Shown: piece after piece, positions 11,031 to 22,271 of the stretch | How the letters are laid out: the number at the start of each line of letters is the position of its first letter | Numbering within the stretch: position 1 is the first letter of the stretch | Assembly (NCBI GenBank): GCA_047967505.1 | Contig: CM106538.1 | DNA from: Dipteris shenzhenensis | Taxonomy: Eukaryota > Polypodiophyta > Polypodiopsida > Gleicheniales | Strand: one strand, 5' to 3' | DNA: 64,000 nucleotides | Program-made: the position numbers and the translations under genes | Notes under the pieces: model-generated | Seen by the model: the letters and a program-made list of their open reading frames with translations, nothing else | The model's database searches: none | What the model was told of the DNA's origin: nothing

Positions 11031-11415
11031 ATGTTAAGTTATGACTTTGTTTGCGGATGTGTATTTGGACATATCAATCGGTTCTTTGATGTAGCTATTG
11101 CATGTTCAGACATGTGACTCCATTTTCGGATGTAATATTTTGAAGTACTCTATCATAGAGAATTTTTTGTGGACGTGGCAGACGTGGAGTACATGGCCGC
11201 CATAAGCTTTTCCCTATAGTACATGGCTGCAGACTTTTCCCTTAGGGATGTTTGTGTGTCTATTGTAGATTTTGTATGTTCAGTTTATGACTTTGTTTGC
11301 GAATGTGTATTTGGACATATCAATCAGCTCTTTGATGTAGCTATTGCATGTTCAGACATGTGACTCCACTTTCGGATGTAATATTTTAAAGTACTCTATC
11401 ATAGAGAATTTTTTG
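11006..11415 (+). repeat. Near-identical direct repeat pair just after the Helitron HUH motif
   Basis: A ~164 bp unit (11006-11169) starting TTTGTGTGTCTATTGTAGAT recurs at 11251-11415 with few mismatches. The ~80 bp between them also contains a smaller repeat (AGTACATGGC...CTTTTCCCT, twice). The first copy begins within the codons of the HUH motif, so the break in the Rep gene coincides with this duplication. Confidence 0.9.
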
Positions 11416-11529
11416 GTTAGAGTATGTTGCCTGTATTGAATGTTTGTTCTATTATGTTGTTGGTTTAAGATATTTTAGCATCTTGAGACCCAGCAGAGTG
11501 GGTATCTAGCCCATCATAGATGGGCCAAG

Positions 11530-13815
11530 TTACTTGTTTTGTTTTAAAGAACCTCATTGCACACACGAGAACACATGTGGGTCACCAACGTTGGTTCTCA
11601 ATAACCATGTTGGACACTCATGGTTGAAATAAGATGAAACTTAGTACGACCCTAATATATAATGTTATAAATATTTTGGCTAGGCTTTTATTTCATTTCA
11701 AGTAGGGTAGCATATTGGTTTATGGTAGACAACCCTTTTTTGCCACACTATGGATTGAAACATTTTTGATAGGGTAAGCTCAAATCCATTTCTCTATATC
11801 TTGTAATGGACTGAGAATTGATATGACTCTCAATAACATTGTATCCAAGTAGAACACAAAATATTTACCCATAAATATGTTTATGCATGCCTTTTTATTT
11901 TACAAATCCTCGTTGCACACTACAACACGTGATGGTCACCAATGTTGGTTTTTCATACCCATGTTCAACATCGATGGTCAGAATAAGAAAAAGCTTTGTA
12001 GGAATCTAATACATGATGGCAAAAATATCATGGCTAGGCTTTATTAAATTTGGAGTAGCATAGCATATTGTTTTAGGGTAGAGAACCCTCCCTTTGTCCG
12101 GTAAGTTCAAATCCATGGCTCTGTATCATGTAATGGATTGATACTTGGTATGATTCTCATTCATATTATACCAAATAACCATGTCAAATATTGTCCCATA
12201 AATAGCTCTATAAATGGCTTTTTGTTTTAAATAACCTCATCGCAGATATAGAACACATGTGGGTCACCAATGTTGGTTTCTCATAACCATGTTGGACATC
12301 GATAGTCGAAACAACATGAAACTTTGTAGAATTCTAATACATGATGGAGATTTTATCTAGGTTTTATTTGATTTTGAGTAGCGCAGCATAGCATATTGGT
12401 TTATGGTAGACAACCCTTCTTTTGCCACACCGCGAGTTGAAACATTTTTAATAGGGTATGCTCAAATCATGTTCTCTATATCTCGTAATGGATATTTGAG
12501 AGTTGGTATGAATCTCAATAACATTTTACTCAAGAACGGTAATAAAATTTGTCCCACAAATAGGTCTATACATGCCTTTTTATTTTACAAACTCTTGTTG
12601 CACACACTACAATACATGAGGGTCACCAACGTTGGTCTTTCATAACCATGTTTGGCATCGATGGTTGGATGAAGACAAAACTTTGTAGGAATCTACTAGA
12701 TTATGGCATAAAGATTATGGCTATGATCTATTCCATTTCGAGTAGCATAGCATGTTTTTTAAGGCTAGATAACCCTTTCTTTGTTGCACTGCAAGAACAA
12801 TAAATATTTTTGTTAGGGTAAGGTCAAATCCATGGCTCTATATCTTGTAATGGACTCAGACTTGGTATGATTATACCAAATCACTATATCAAATATTATC
12901 CCATAAATAGGTCTTTATATGGATTTTTGTCTTAAAGAACCTCGTTACACACACTAGAACATGTGTGGGTCACCAACGTTGGTTTTCAATAACCATGTTG
13001 GACATCGATGGTCGAAAGAAGATGTAAATTGGTATGACTATAATATATGATGGTATAAATATTTTGGCTAGGTCTTTATTTCATTTCAAGTAGTGTAGAA
13101 TTTTGGTTTATGTGGTAGACAACTCTTTGTTTGCTAGACTAAAGACAGAAACATTTTTTATAGGGTAAGTTCAAATCCATTGCTCTATATCTCACAATAG
13201 ACTGAGAATTGGTATGACTCTTAATAACATTGTATCCAATCCCCATACCAAAATTTTTCCCACAAATAGGTCTATACATGCCTTTTTATTTTACAAGTTG
13301 CACACACTACAACATGTGAGGTTCACCAACGTTGGTTTTTCATAATCATGTTCGGCATCAATGGTGGTCAGAAGAAGAATCTTTTTAGAAATCTAATACA
13401 TGATGGCATAAATATTATGGCTAGGCTTTATTGAATTTGGAGTAGCGTAGCAGATTGTTTTAGGGCAAAGAACCCTTTCTTTGTCACACTGCGATGATAA
13501 ATATTTATGCTAAGGTAAGGTCAAATCCATGCCTCTATATCTTGTAATTGACTAAGACTTGGTATGATTCTCATTAATATTATACCAAAGAACCGTATCA
13601 AATATTGTCCCATAAATAGGTCTATACATGGCTTTTTGTTTTAAAGAACATCATCGCACACATAGAACACGTGTGGGTCACCAACGTTGGTTTCTCATAA
13701 CCATGTTGGACACTAATAGTAGAAACAAGATGCAACTTGGTAGGATTATAATACATGATGGAATAGATATTTTGTCGAGGTTTTATTTCATTTTGAGTAG
13801 CATAGCATATTGGAA
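11530..13815. repeat. Satellite array, ~354 bp unit, alternating A/B higher-order structure
   Basis: The anchor word CACCAACGTTGGTT (with variants) occurs at about 11583, 11937, 12256, 12617, 12971, 13325 and 13679. Five of the six spacings are 354-361 bp and one is 319. Units 1, 3, 5, 7 share one set of variants (for example ATTGGTTTATGGTAGACAAC and TTCAATAACCATGTTGGACA). Units 2, 4, 6 share another (TTTTTAGGG...AGAACCC and TTGGTATGATT...ATTATACC). The true repeat is therefore a dimer of ~700 bp. The array ends abruptly near 13815 in AT-rich DNA. Short frames inside it are chance. Confidence 0.92.
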
Positions 13816-13819
13816 TGAA

Positions 13820-14540
13820 ATCATGAGAACCTCATAATTCAAAATTTAAAAATTAAAAAAACCTTTTTAAACATTTAAAATCATAGAGAGAAGAGTATCT
13901 CAGAATTTAAAATTTGAATTTTGAAGCAACCTTTTTAAAAATTGAAAATCATCTCACTTTTATAATTTCTAGTTTATATTTTTAAAAATTGTACCGAAGT
14001 AAGAATCATAAGAACCAATTATTATTAGAAATGAAATGAAAAGGATTTAAAATTTTAATTTAGAAATATTATTTTTTAAAAGTTAAAATTTATTTTATTT
14101 AAAATTTGAGTACTTAGATAATTATTAAATTAGTAACAATTTGAAATTGTAAATTCCTTGTAGTTTATAAAAAAAAGTATTTTTATTTACATTAAGTTTA
14201 GTAAATTTGATTTTAGTTAAGTTTAAAATTTATTAGTTAGAATTAGAATTTGAATTTATTTATATTTTTAATTTGTTAAATTTGATTTTATTTGCATTGT
14301 ATATTTAGTGCTTAGAGATTTATATTTCCAAATGAAATAAATTTAAAATTTAAAGTTATATTTTTTCTCTCCTTTTCAAAAATGTAAATTTAAATTTATT
14401 TAGGTTAAATTTAGTAGAACTTTAGAGAACAATTACCTTCTAACTTGAAATTAATATTTGAATTTACTTTTTATGTACACTTATAACCTAAGTAAATTAA
14501 AAAGAACTTTGGAAAATAAATTATTTCTCGCTTTTATTCA
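13820..14540. other. AT-rich spacer without genes
   Basis: This stretch is very AT-rich, with repeated words such as AATTTAAAATTTGAATTT and TTTTTAAAAATTGAAAATCA. It begins exactly where the satellite stops. No coding frame or structured repeat is evident. A compositionally similar stretch lies at 50.15-50.65 kb. Confidence 0.7.
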
Positions 14541-14742
14541 CTTCGATGGTTGGTGTAGCCCAAATTAGCATAGATTAGTTTGCCTTAGAGGAGACACAAG
14601 TTTCCAAGTTGCAAATCAAATCCATGCTCAAATTTTCCTGGCTACTTCCTAATTGGAGTCAGTACCTTTGCTCACATGTGATTTCACACTCACAACCACC
14701 CTCAATCAACGAGCACAGTTCAACATTGGCAACTCTATGTAT

Positions 14743-15000
14743 CAATGTGCAAGGCAATTGAAATTGAAATAATTGCACAGAGCAGATAACAGTTTTATTA
14801 CTATGCAAGGTAGTTGAAATTGAAATCGTTGTGTGCAGAGCAAATTACAGTTTTATCACTGACAGATTAAAAATGCCATAAATGATTAATGATCTTTTAT
14901 ATATTATTAAGCCTTCTAAAGACTTCTAGGCTATCCCCACTATTTTTTAAATCATTTATGTATATATATTGAGCCTTGTAAAGTCTTCTAGGCTATGTCT
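14743..15000. repeat. Two adjacent small tandem duplications
   Basis: A ~57 bp unit (TGCAAGGCAATTGAAATTGA...CAGTTTTATTACT) occurs twice at about 14746-14862. It is followed by a ~70 bp unit with the words AAGCCTTCTAAAGACTTCTA and GAGCCTTGTAAAGTCTTCTA at about 14905-14995. Both are diverged. No gene overlaps them. Confidence 0.75.
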
Positions 15001-15354
15001 TCTAAGCTATTCTTAGATGGTGGACAGGTGTGTCATTTGCTCACCGAAATGTCACATCTGAAGTGTTCAATCGACATTGTACTAAATCTTCGGCATGACA
15101 TGTTCTTGTTGTCTATCCATTGTCAAATAGCTCAGATAGCCAGTCCATTTCTAAGCTCGTGCACGTGTAAGTAATCTTTGTTTTTCTTAATTGCCTACAA
15201 CTTGCCAAGAAATGATCAATCTCTCCCTCTTCCCTATCTCTTGTAACAAACATATAGACAAAGTGTGATACAAAAACGTATCTACTTAATACAAACAAAA
15301 CTTTCAAGGCGAAATCACTTCATTACCTGGAAAGTATGTGTTCCTTCTTCTAGA

Positions 15355-15560
15355 GTTGAGTCTATATACTCCAAAAAGGTAGAGAAAGAGACAAAAACGA
15401 TAGAACACTCGCTTTTCTCACTCCTTCCAAGCAGATTTAGGTCGCAACTTCAGGAGGTGACTCTCTATACTCCAAAAAGATGAGGAAAGAACCGAAAGTG
15501 AGAGAACACCCATTTTTCTCACTCCTTCCAAGCAAATTCAGGTCACAGCTTTGGTTTCTA
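15355..15560. repeat. ~102 bp tandem duplication
   Basis: The segment starting GAGTCTATATACTCCAAAAA at ~15358 is repeated from ~15460 as GACTCTCTATACTCCAAAAA. Both copies contain CTTTTCTCACTCCTTCCAAG or close variants. Surrounding DNA (15.1-16.6 kb) shows no recognisable gene. Confidence 0.85.
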
Positions 15561-16661
15561 AGAGCGAGTGAAATAAGTAGAGAATGAATGGAAGAGAAGA
15601 GGGATGAACAGAGCTTTGACAGAAGTTTCTCTGAGAGATTTTCGATTGTGGAAGAAAAACATGAGCAAAGAGGAGAGAGAATGACTAAGCAAGAGTGGAA
15701 AGAAGATATTTTGAAACCAGCTGCTAGAAAGTGGTGGGAATGAATGTTTGAAATGTTTTAGAAGAGAGAGAATAGGGGGAGAGCTGGTTATAAGAAAGTC
15801 AAAGTTTGGGCCAAACCCAAATGGTTGAACCAAATGGAAAACGTGAGCATAGTTCTAGCTAGGGGATAGTTTGCCTTGGGAGAAAAACAAGGAGGCCTGA
15901 CATGGTCAGGGTAGGCTTGTCAAAGACAATTTTTTATTTTGAACCATCAATGATGTTTTTTGGGGTATTTTGAAAAAAAACTAAAATTTCCCCTAGATTT
16001 GGGGAGCCTCTGTTACAGAAAAGTACATATGGCATATTAATCTCCTTCATGGATACCATATTCCCTTATCCAAGCCTCTAATATTTTAGTAATTCTCCAA
16101 ACGGCCACTTTTTTAGTCCAAAATTTTTGTAATGCATTTATTTAAAGCTTATAACCAGCTTATGTTCTATGGTGCTTTACTCAGCGTAATAGATATTCTA
16201 CTCAGTGCACAAGTTATGCTATTGGGAACATATTGGTACACTTCTGGTCCCAACTACCCTTTGTTAGTTAGCATTCATGCAGACAGTACTAACCTGTTAG
16301 ACTTGTACTCATGTCTTGGTTAGATAGCAGTTGTAAGTAGCAGTTGTAAGCTAATGTTTTATTGATAGAAACATACTAGTTAGAGGTACTGCACTTATTT
16401 CAGCTTTCATTATTAGATTGTCATTTTTTGTAAATCCATCAATGTGTAATAGAGCTACACACTCTTCAACTCTAGAGCTGCATGATGAAATTGCAAAAAG
16501 GGTTGATAACATCATGAGAGACCTTATAGATGCAGGGTAAGACTCATAAGATACTGCAACTGCAGATATCCAAGATGATAGTCCCTTGGGTCACCTACTG
16601 AAAGGGATGTTGAGGAAGAAGGGGTGTGATCTCCTAGGTTCTAGGGTCATTCCCACAACAT

Positions 16662-16840
16662 GGTATACTAAGGTATGTGGAGTGTAGCATAGAACTATTA
16701 TATCCAAGTCATGGGGCTATATACTGGGATGTGTGGAGTGTAATGAAAAGATGTTGTATCCAAGCCATTTGGGCTGTATACTGGGGTGTGTAGAGTGCAT
16801 TGCAGAGCTGTTGTATTGAAGCCATTTGGGCTAAGTAATA
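16662..16840. repeat. Three tandem copies of a ~57 bp unit
   Basis: The unit runs from TATACT(A/G)(A/G)G(G/A)T(A/G)TGTGGAGTG to CCAAGCCATTTGGGCT and occurs at about 16665, 16722 and 16780. Copies differ at several sites. No coding function is evident. Confidence 0.9.
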
Positions 16841-16859
16841 GAGGACTATTTATAGGTCT

Positions 16860-17235
16860 GCTTATTATATATGGCTCATTTTGATTTTTTTAATGTATGA
16901 GTTTATATATATGATGTCATATGTCTGGTTTATGTTTCCCTCGCTTATGGTAAATTCTTTGAGGTAGACTTGAAGAAACCTAGATACTTGGACTCATTTT
17001 GATTTTATATGGATCATTTGATTTTCTATGGCTCACTATGATTGTATATTGTCAGAGTTTATATGTCTCATTGATATTTTATATGGATCATTCTGATTTG
17101 ATATGTTTGATGTAATATGACTGATTTTAAATGTGTCATTATGATTTTGTATGGCTCGTATTGATTTTATATGGCTCATTCTGAATCTATATGGCTCATC
17201 TTGATTTTCTATGTATGTATTGCTCGTAATGATGT
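16860..17235. repeat. Degenerate ~20 bp repeats (TATGGCTCATTTTGATTT)
   Basis: The word TATGGCTCATTTTGATTTTA and variants (TATGGATCATTCTGATTTGA, TATGGCTCGTATTGATTTTA) recur about a dozen times. This gives an irregular minisatellite directly after the 57 bp repeats. Confidence 0.85.
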
Positions 17236-17249
17236 ACATGAAGCTTTAT

Positions 17250-18110
17250 TTTAAACACTATTAAACCAACCTTTTTGTGTAGGTCTACTTGATGTTATCA
17301 CCTCTCATGCTCAACCAATAGTGTTTGATACCAATCATGCAAGGCAATTGATGGATGAGGCAAGAGATGGGACTGAACTCACAAAAGGCAAATGAGCATT
17401 TTATAGAGACTTTGAACACATCCATCTAGGCCAATAGCCATCCCATTCATGGATCACCCTCAACTATTATGCCTGCCAACACCCCCATTGAAGATCAAAG
17501 AGCAATTGTGTTGGATCTAAATTGTCATCTAGTGAAGATCGTAGAGTGCTTTCATAGAGAATCTCCCCCACTATATGCATCCCTCATGAATGGTTGTCAG
17601 GAGTCCAAGGGACAAGCTGCTATTTAGAGAACTCCTTGAAGAATTAAAGTTCATAGAATTCTTTGTGCTAGTTTTTCAAGCCACAAAGAAATTAAAATAT
17701 TGGCTTAGGAACTATTTCATCAAGCAGAGTTCACATTGGGTGACAACAAGCCAATTTTCTTCAAGGACCTACAGACAATATGGGATCAGCACGAGCCCTT
17801 AAATGCAACCACCACCATTATTTTGGATGATTATTTGTACAAGGTTCATCGAAATCCGTCCGGTATGTGGTGCATACTTCCCAAGTTCGAGCTATAGGGT
17901 TTTGAAGATATGCAGTCATATTTGATGGAGGATGTACAACCATGGCTATTTCTTTAGCTTCGATGGCAGGATTGCCAGGTGTAGACAAATGAGTTCGAGA
18001 GCACAACCTATTCAACAACGAGGAGTCTATGAAATTTTTGGTATTCATCATTAAGATGAAGGAAAAGGGTACAAAGGAATAGACAATGGAAGAAGAGCAT
18101 GCCATATAAA
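17250..18110 (+). pseudogene. Possible decayed unrecognised reading frame
   Basis: The plus strand has protein-like fragments in changing frames. One is a Ser/Glu-containing segment at 17280-17395 that ends in a TGA. Another is 17590-17802 (text RDKLLFRELLEELKFIEFFV). They could be exons of a dead gene, but I recognise no domain, and the fragments may be chance. The rest of 17.8-19.0 kb shows nothing definite. Confidence 0.2.
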
Positions 18111-19043
18111 GTCATTTTGTAATTGTTGTGTATGTATTGTACAAAACCTACAAACATAAGGTATTTTCTACAATTATGAGATTATTTTGTGTACCATTTT
18201 GTATAATCTTTCAAGAAAAAAACTTGCATTTCCACATGGATTATCTATCATTTGTTCTTGGATTATCGTGTATTTGTTCTTGGATTATATTTTCAATTAT
18301 CTTGCATTTGTTCCACATGAGTTGCCATAAACTATACCACTCAACATAAGTGTGCTAAGTTAGATAGGGAAATGGATAGCCAGTCGGCCAGTTATTGGCT
18401 AACCATCATTCTGTGTAAAATTGTGAATTTAATCCACATCTTTTCATTGAAGAGGACTTGGCTTTGAAATCTGTGATTGCAAAGGATGTGATCCTACTTT
18501 GCTGGGATGGGAAAGGACATTGGTATTGATTTCCAAGCATGCAAAACAAAGCAAAATTATTTGGATCCTCTTGCATAATGCGAGCTAGGCAAGTAGGGTA
18601 AACAAGGATGCCAAAGTTTTGCTAAACAGTGAAGTGGAGGATTTCACAGTTATAGTGGTTGACAAAAAGTAAAGGATTCAGAGGCTAGGCATAAATGCAA
18701 CACCAAAAAGATGCTTTCACTTCTGTTTATAACTATCATCAAAATTTATCTAAAATGCTAGCTTGCACTTCGATACTTATGTTGAAAAAATTATAGAGTT
18801 AATTCGAGGAATGCAATAAGAAATTCTAGACTTAAGGATGCAGGCTTGAAATATATAGAATACAAAGGAAGAAACATGCAAACTATGCTCATTAACATAT
18901 AAATTGTACTCTATTGGTTGGCTTATAAACTTTTTTCCTCTTGCAAAATCCATGTTCAGTTATATTAGGTAGTTTTCCCAAAGAGGAAAGCTTGATGTTA
19001 AACAACAGGGCAATAAGACATCAGTTACAACACATTTTGCATC

Positions 19044-19136
19044 GAGGGGTCATCTTCAGGGGCAAGGGCCATATAGACATGCCACATATGTCTAGTGGCA
19101 TGTTGATATGGCCCTTGCCCCTAAAGGGGACCTCTC
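19044..19136. ncRNA. Strong foldback: hairpin with ~42 bp stem and 9 nt loop
   Basis: The arm AGGGGCAAGGGCCATATAGA... at 19058-19085 pairs with 19095-19122 (28 positions, two mismatches). The pairing continues outward at 19044-19057 against 19123-19136 with about four more mismatches. The loop is ATATGTCTA. The shape and length resemble a plant microRNA or short siRNA precursor, or the core of a tiny foldback element. I infer the RNA role only from the fold. No promoter or target is visible. Confidence 0.4.
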
Positions 19137-19979
19137 AAGGTCCATATCAATTACTTATGTTAGCATAATTGTTAGCATACTTATGTCAGGATATGATGTT
19201 ATCATACTTGCTAGCATACTTATGTTCATGCACTTATGTTATCATATGTATTGACACATATTACCTTTTGAATGTTTCCAAACACTTCATATTGCAAATG
19301 TTCTAAAAACTTCATATTACAAATATTCTTTAAAGAGTGGATTGTTACAAGTCAGCATCAAAGGGCATGTTGTTACGTATGACCTCCTAGGTCTCTAGAG
19401 TGCTTGAGAAAGGTTTTTTCATTTTGGTAGACTCTCCATAGGTATTCTAATGCAACACAATAGGTGTGAGAGTATGTGGACTATCGTTTGAGTCATGAGG
19501 AGTTTAAAAAAATAGTGATCTATTTGTTTATAGAAGAGAACATTTACGACATAAGAACCCCTCGCTCTGACATTCCACCTATCATCAAGATAGTCCTGAT
19601 CAGATTGTTGTTTTCCTGTAGTGTATTTAAGCAGGTAAAAATCTACACCCTCAACATTGACTACAAAAGTGTCACCACCAACACACAAAGAATTACTTAA
19701 CACATCATGATGGCCGTCAAAAGATGTTGATGTGTATGCATCTTCCTCTTCTATAGTAGTCTCTATATCTCTATATCTGGAAAAGACACCAATGTGTGAA
19801 AACCCCAAGGTTGCACATGTGCTTTGTTGGTACGTCTGATACAAATGCCATGCATGCATGCATCACAGAAACATGACAAATGTCTGGTAGCAAGGCCTAA
19901 TGGATCTTGAGGGTTGTGACCACGAAAAAACATGTAAAGGACATGAATTGGAAATAGCTTCATGATTCCCCTTATTTTC

Positions 19980-20770
19980 CCTATTCATGTCTCCTACTTT
20001 TATCTCTCAAAACCCATGAGTACACTCCCTTTCTATGGATGTGTAAGAGGCTACAACTGTGTGAGATAAGTTGTCCTAAGGAAAGCAACAACATCACTTG
20101 CACACTTAAAATAGCACTGTATTTCTTTAGTTGTTCATGTGTTAAGGTTCTTTTAATAACAATCTCTACTCCATCGTGCTCTCCTTTGCCATGCCCACTT
20201 CCCAAGAAGTTCCAAGTCATTTCCATGCTTGACATTGTGTAATATGAAACAATGTTCTACAAATAATGTGTCATGATGCCTATCATCTGAAATGAAGAAG
20301 TGAATTGCTTTAATAAAATTTCTGCCTTACGGTAGTAATTTATATGCACAAAAATTGAGACCTTACTGAATGCCAATGCATTGACTAAATCTCATTCTAT
20401 TCTTTGAAAGCATAATTTTCTTCTAAGTCTACAACTGAGACAACCACATCATCAGGTAATTTGCTCGCATACACTCCTTGAATAGAAGCCCCTACCATCA
20501 GGCTATGTAGTTGTGTTTGATAAAGTGATTCATTTTACTTTTCAAGAACTGCAAAAACTCCCAACACATGTCTTTGTTCATGAGATCTTTCCTCTTCTTT
20601 TGATTTCCATGCTTATCTATAGTATCCACATATTCAAATACTTTCACACTGATGGTTTTCCCTTTATTCATTGTCTTCAAGGGGCAACATGCCAACTTCT
20701 TTATGCCACAATCCTTGCATTCACCCATTAAACACTTCCTATGATGGAAGGTTGTATCATTATGTGTTGT
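19980..20770 (-). pseudogene. Decayed transposase-like gene of the 'GHGK..DG' type
   Basis: Reading the minus strand, a Cys-rich head comes first: CLMGECKDCGIKKLACCP, at about 20690-20740. A charged stretch follows, ending EFLQFLKSKMNHFIKHNYIA (stop at 20500). Next, in other frames, come VDLEENYAF (about 20410-20440) and SMHWHSV, then ISDDRHHDTLFVEHCFILH (about 20240-20300). The last words are MTWNFLGSGHGKGEHDG and VIKRTLTHEQLKK (20120-20235). From memory of proteins annotated in plants and invertebrates, the series D.ENY / SDD / GHGK..DG..VKR marks a transposase-like RNase H-fold family. The acidic residues and the GHGK..DG word are its likely catalytic landmarks. Stops and frameshifts interrupt it. 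A shorter relative is at 36.33-36.92 kb on the same strand. Confidence 0.65.
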
Positions 20771-20774
20771 GTAG

Positions 20775-21320
20775 ATCGATGACTCTGAAGGCTTCGGAGA
20801 TTGGAAGTCATGTACCAGTTCTGCTGGTCCATGGGGCTCGGCTCTTAGGGGACGTTCCCATGCGCAGCAAGAGAGCCATACCTTGATTTGCCAGCACCCA
20901 TGCTGTTCTTGTGTTAGGCTCCTTGTATCAAGATGATAATTTGCAGCATATTTCAGCCCCGATGAATACAAAAATTCTATCTCGCCAACCGGGCAAATCA
21001 GGGCTTGGCATTGTTCCAGACTACAGCTGGTGTACGCATCGGGACCCATTAGTTGGCTCTTGTAGGCATGTGGTTCAGCATGGCCATCTCGCGAGGACGA
21101 ATGCTCCTCCACACTCCAAATTGTCAAGAACTAGGGGCTGGCATACATGCCAGCCTTCTAGTACGTGGAGCTTGCTCTTATTCATAAAGGTTTGCTAGAG
21201 TCTTGCCACTTGTAATTGCCATACATGCCAGCCTTCAGGTACGGGGGAACTTGCTCTTACTCATAAGGGTTTTGCTAGAGTCTTGCCACTTGTAATTGCC
21301 ATATACAAGCTACTAAAAAA
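20775..21320. repeat. GC-richer segment ending in an ~82 bp tandem duplication
   Basis: The base composition changes at about 20770 to GC-richer DNA that is unlike the flanks. At 21140-21225 and 21222-21306 a unit beginning CATGCCAGCCTTC and ending CTTGCCACTTGTAATTGCCA is repeated head-to-tail. The segment may be part of an LTR or the promoter/leader region of the frame that starts at 21528. I cannot decide between these. The minus-strand frame that continues through here from the Cys-rich head is probably not real coding. Confidence 0.6.
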
Positions 21321-21527
21321 ATTGCTCATAAGGAGGTTGCCGGCGTGTTTGTCCTCCTCGTGCGTCTTATCCAAGTCTCCAACCAATTGCACATCTCAGT
21401 CTCGTTGGAAATTCTCGCCCATCACCCTCCTCGCTTACATCTGCACTTTGTCCTCCACCACCCCTTCGTCTTCCATTCCCATGGCTTCATTCTGATCTTG
21501 TGCTTCTCGTCCTTGCTTACATGCACA

Positions 21528-22271
21528 ATGAGTCCCAGTACCCAGACGGCTCCGTTTCATCCTCAAACCGAACCACAAAATCGCCTCAAAGACGAGACAG
21601 CTTCTTCCGCCTCACCTGCGAAGCCCAGTCCGCTGCCTACCTCGTTTTATTCAGCTGAGGTTTCTGAACGCGAGGATGATAATTTAAGCGTCGCACCGTC
21701 TCAGATACAGCATGTCGAGAGAAGCGACGTGCCTGCACTCGAATCTTTGGATCCGCAAATTCCGAGAGCTATTCCAAGCAGCGCTCAATCAGGGCATGGA
21801 CAAGCGGTATCACCCACTTGCCTATTGGCGCTAATAAGCAAAAGCAATGGCACGTTGAAGCAGTTGTTCCACTTGGAGAATGCTGCTCTTGGCAAAGGCA
21901 GATCCCTTATTGTAGAGTACAAGTCTTCATGGTCGGACGAAATAAGCTTGACGTTTGGTTTGAGCGGTGCCGAGTCCAGAACGATTGGGCGCGGGGAAGG
22001 AAAGAGAAGGATCGAAAGCAGTGAAGAGGGCAGTTTGGAGTCGGGCAGCAGCTTCAGCTTCAAGCTGCCGACTGTCGAATTTCAAAGCTTGAAGACTCCT
22101 GCTGAAGCTGTGGAACACAATGTTCACGTGCTTTACCAGCAGAAAAGCAAGCCACGAAGAAGATTGATTGCGAAGAAAGACGTCAAGAAGAAAAGCGTGA
22201 CTGCGAAGCGCAAGCTCGTTTCATGGTGGATCTACTGTGTCTATTGCTGCTCCTATCCCAAGGGCGGATGA
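21528..22271 (+). CDS. Hypothetical protein, candidate host gene
   Basis: An uninterrupted frame encodes about 247 residues from the ATG at 21528 (MSPSTQTAPFHPQ) to TGA at 22269-22271. The frame is open 61 codons further upstream to another ATG at 21345. I prefer 21528 because the upstream part is hydrophobic and low in protein character. The product has a Ser/Pro/Glu-rich disordered N-terminal half, then a middle part (LFHLENAALGKGRSLIVEYK, SDEISLTFGLSGAESR). A very basic segment follows (KSKPRRRLIAKKDVKKKSVT), and a short aromatic/Cys end (SWWIYCVYCCSYPKGG). That end could be a lipidated or membrane-touching tail. The GC content and codon use are higher than in the flanking transposon debris, and there is no stop over the whole length. 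I recognise no family. Confidence 0.55.
   Translation: MSPSTQTAPFHPQTEPQNRLKDETASSASPAKPSPLPTSFYSAEVSEREDDNLSVAPSQIQHVERSDVPALESLDPQIPRAIPSSAQSGHGQAVSPTCLLALISKSNGTLKQLFHLENAALGKGRSLIVEYKSSWSDEISLTFGLSGAESRTIGRGEGKRRIESSEEGSLESGSSFSFKLPTVEFQSLKTPAEAVEHNVHVLYQQKSKPRRRLIAKKDVKKKSVTAKRKLVSWWIYCVYCCSYPKGG

Noticed and set aside
12403-12645. 80-codon frame in the satellite
   Set aside because: It is not kept in the other units of the array.
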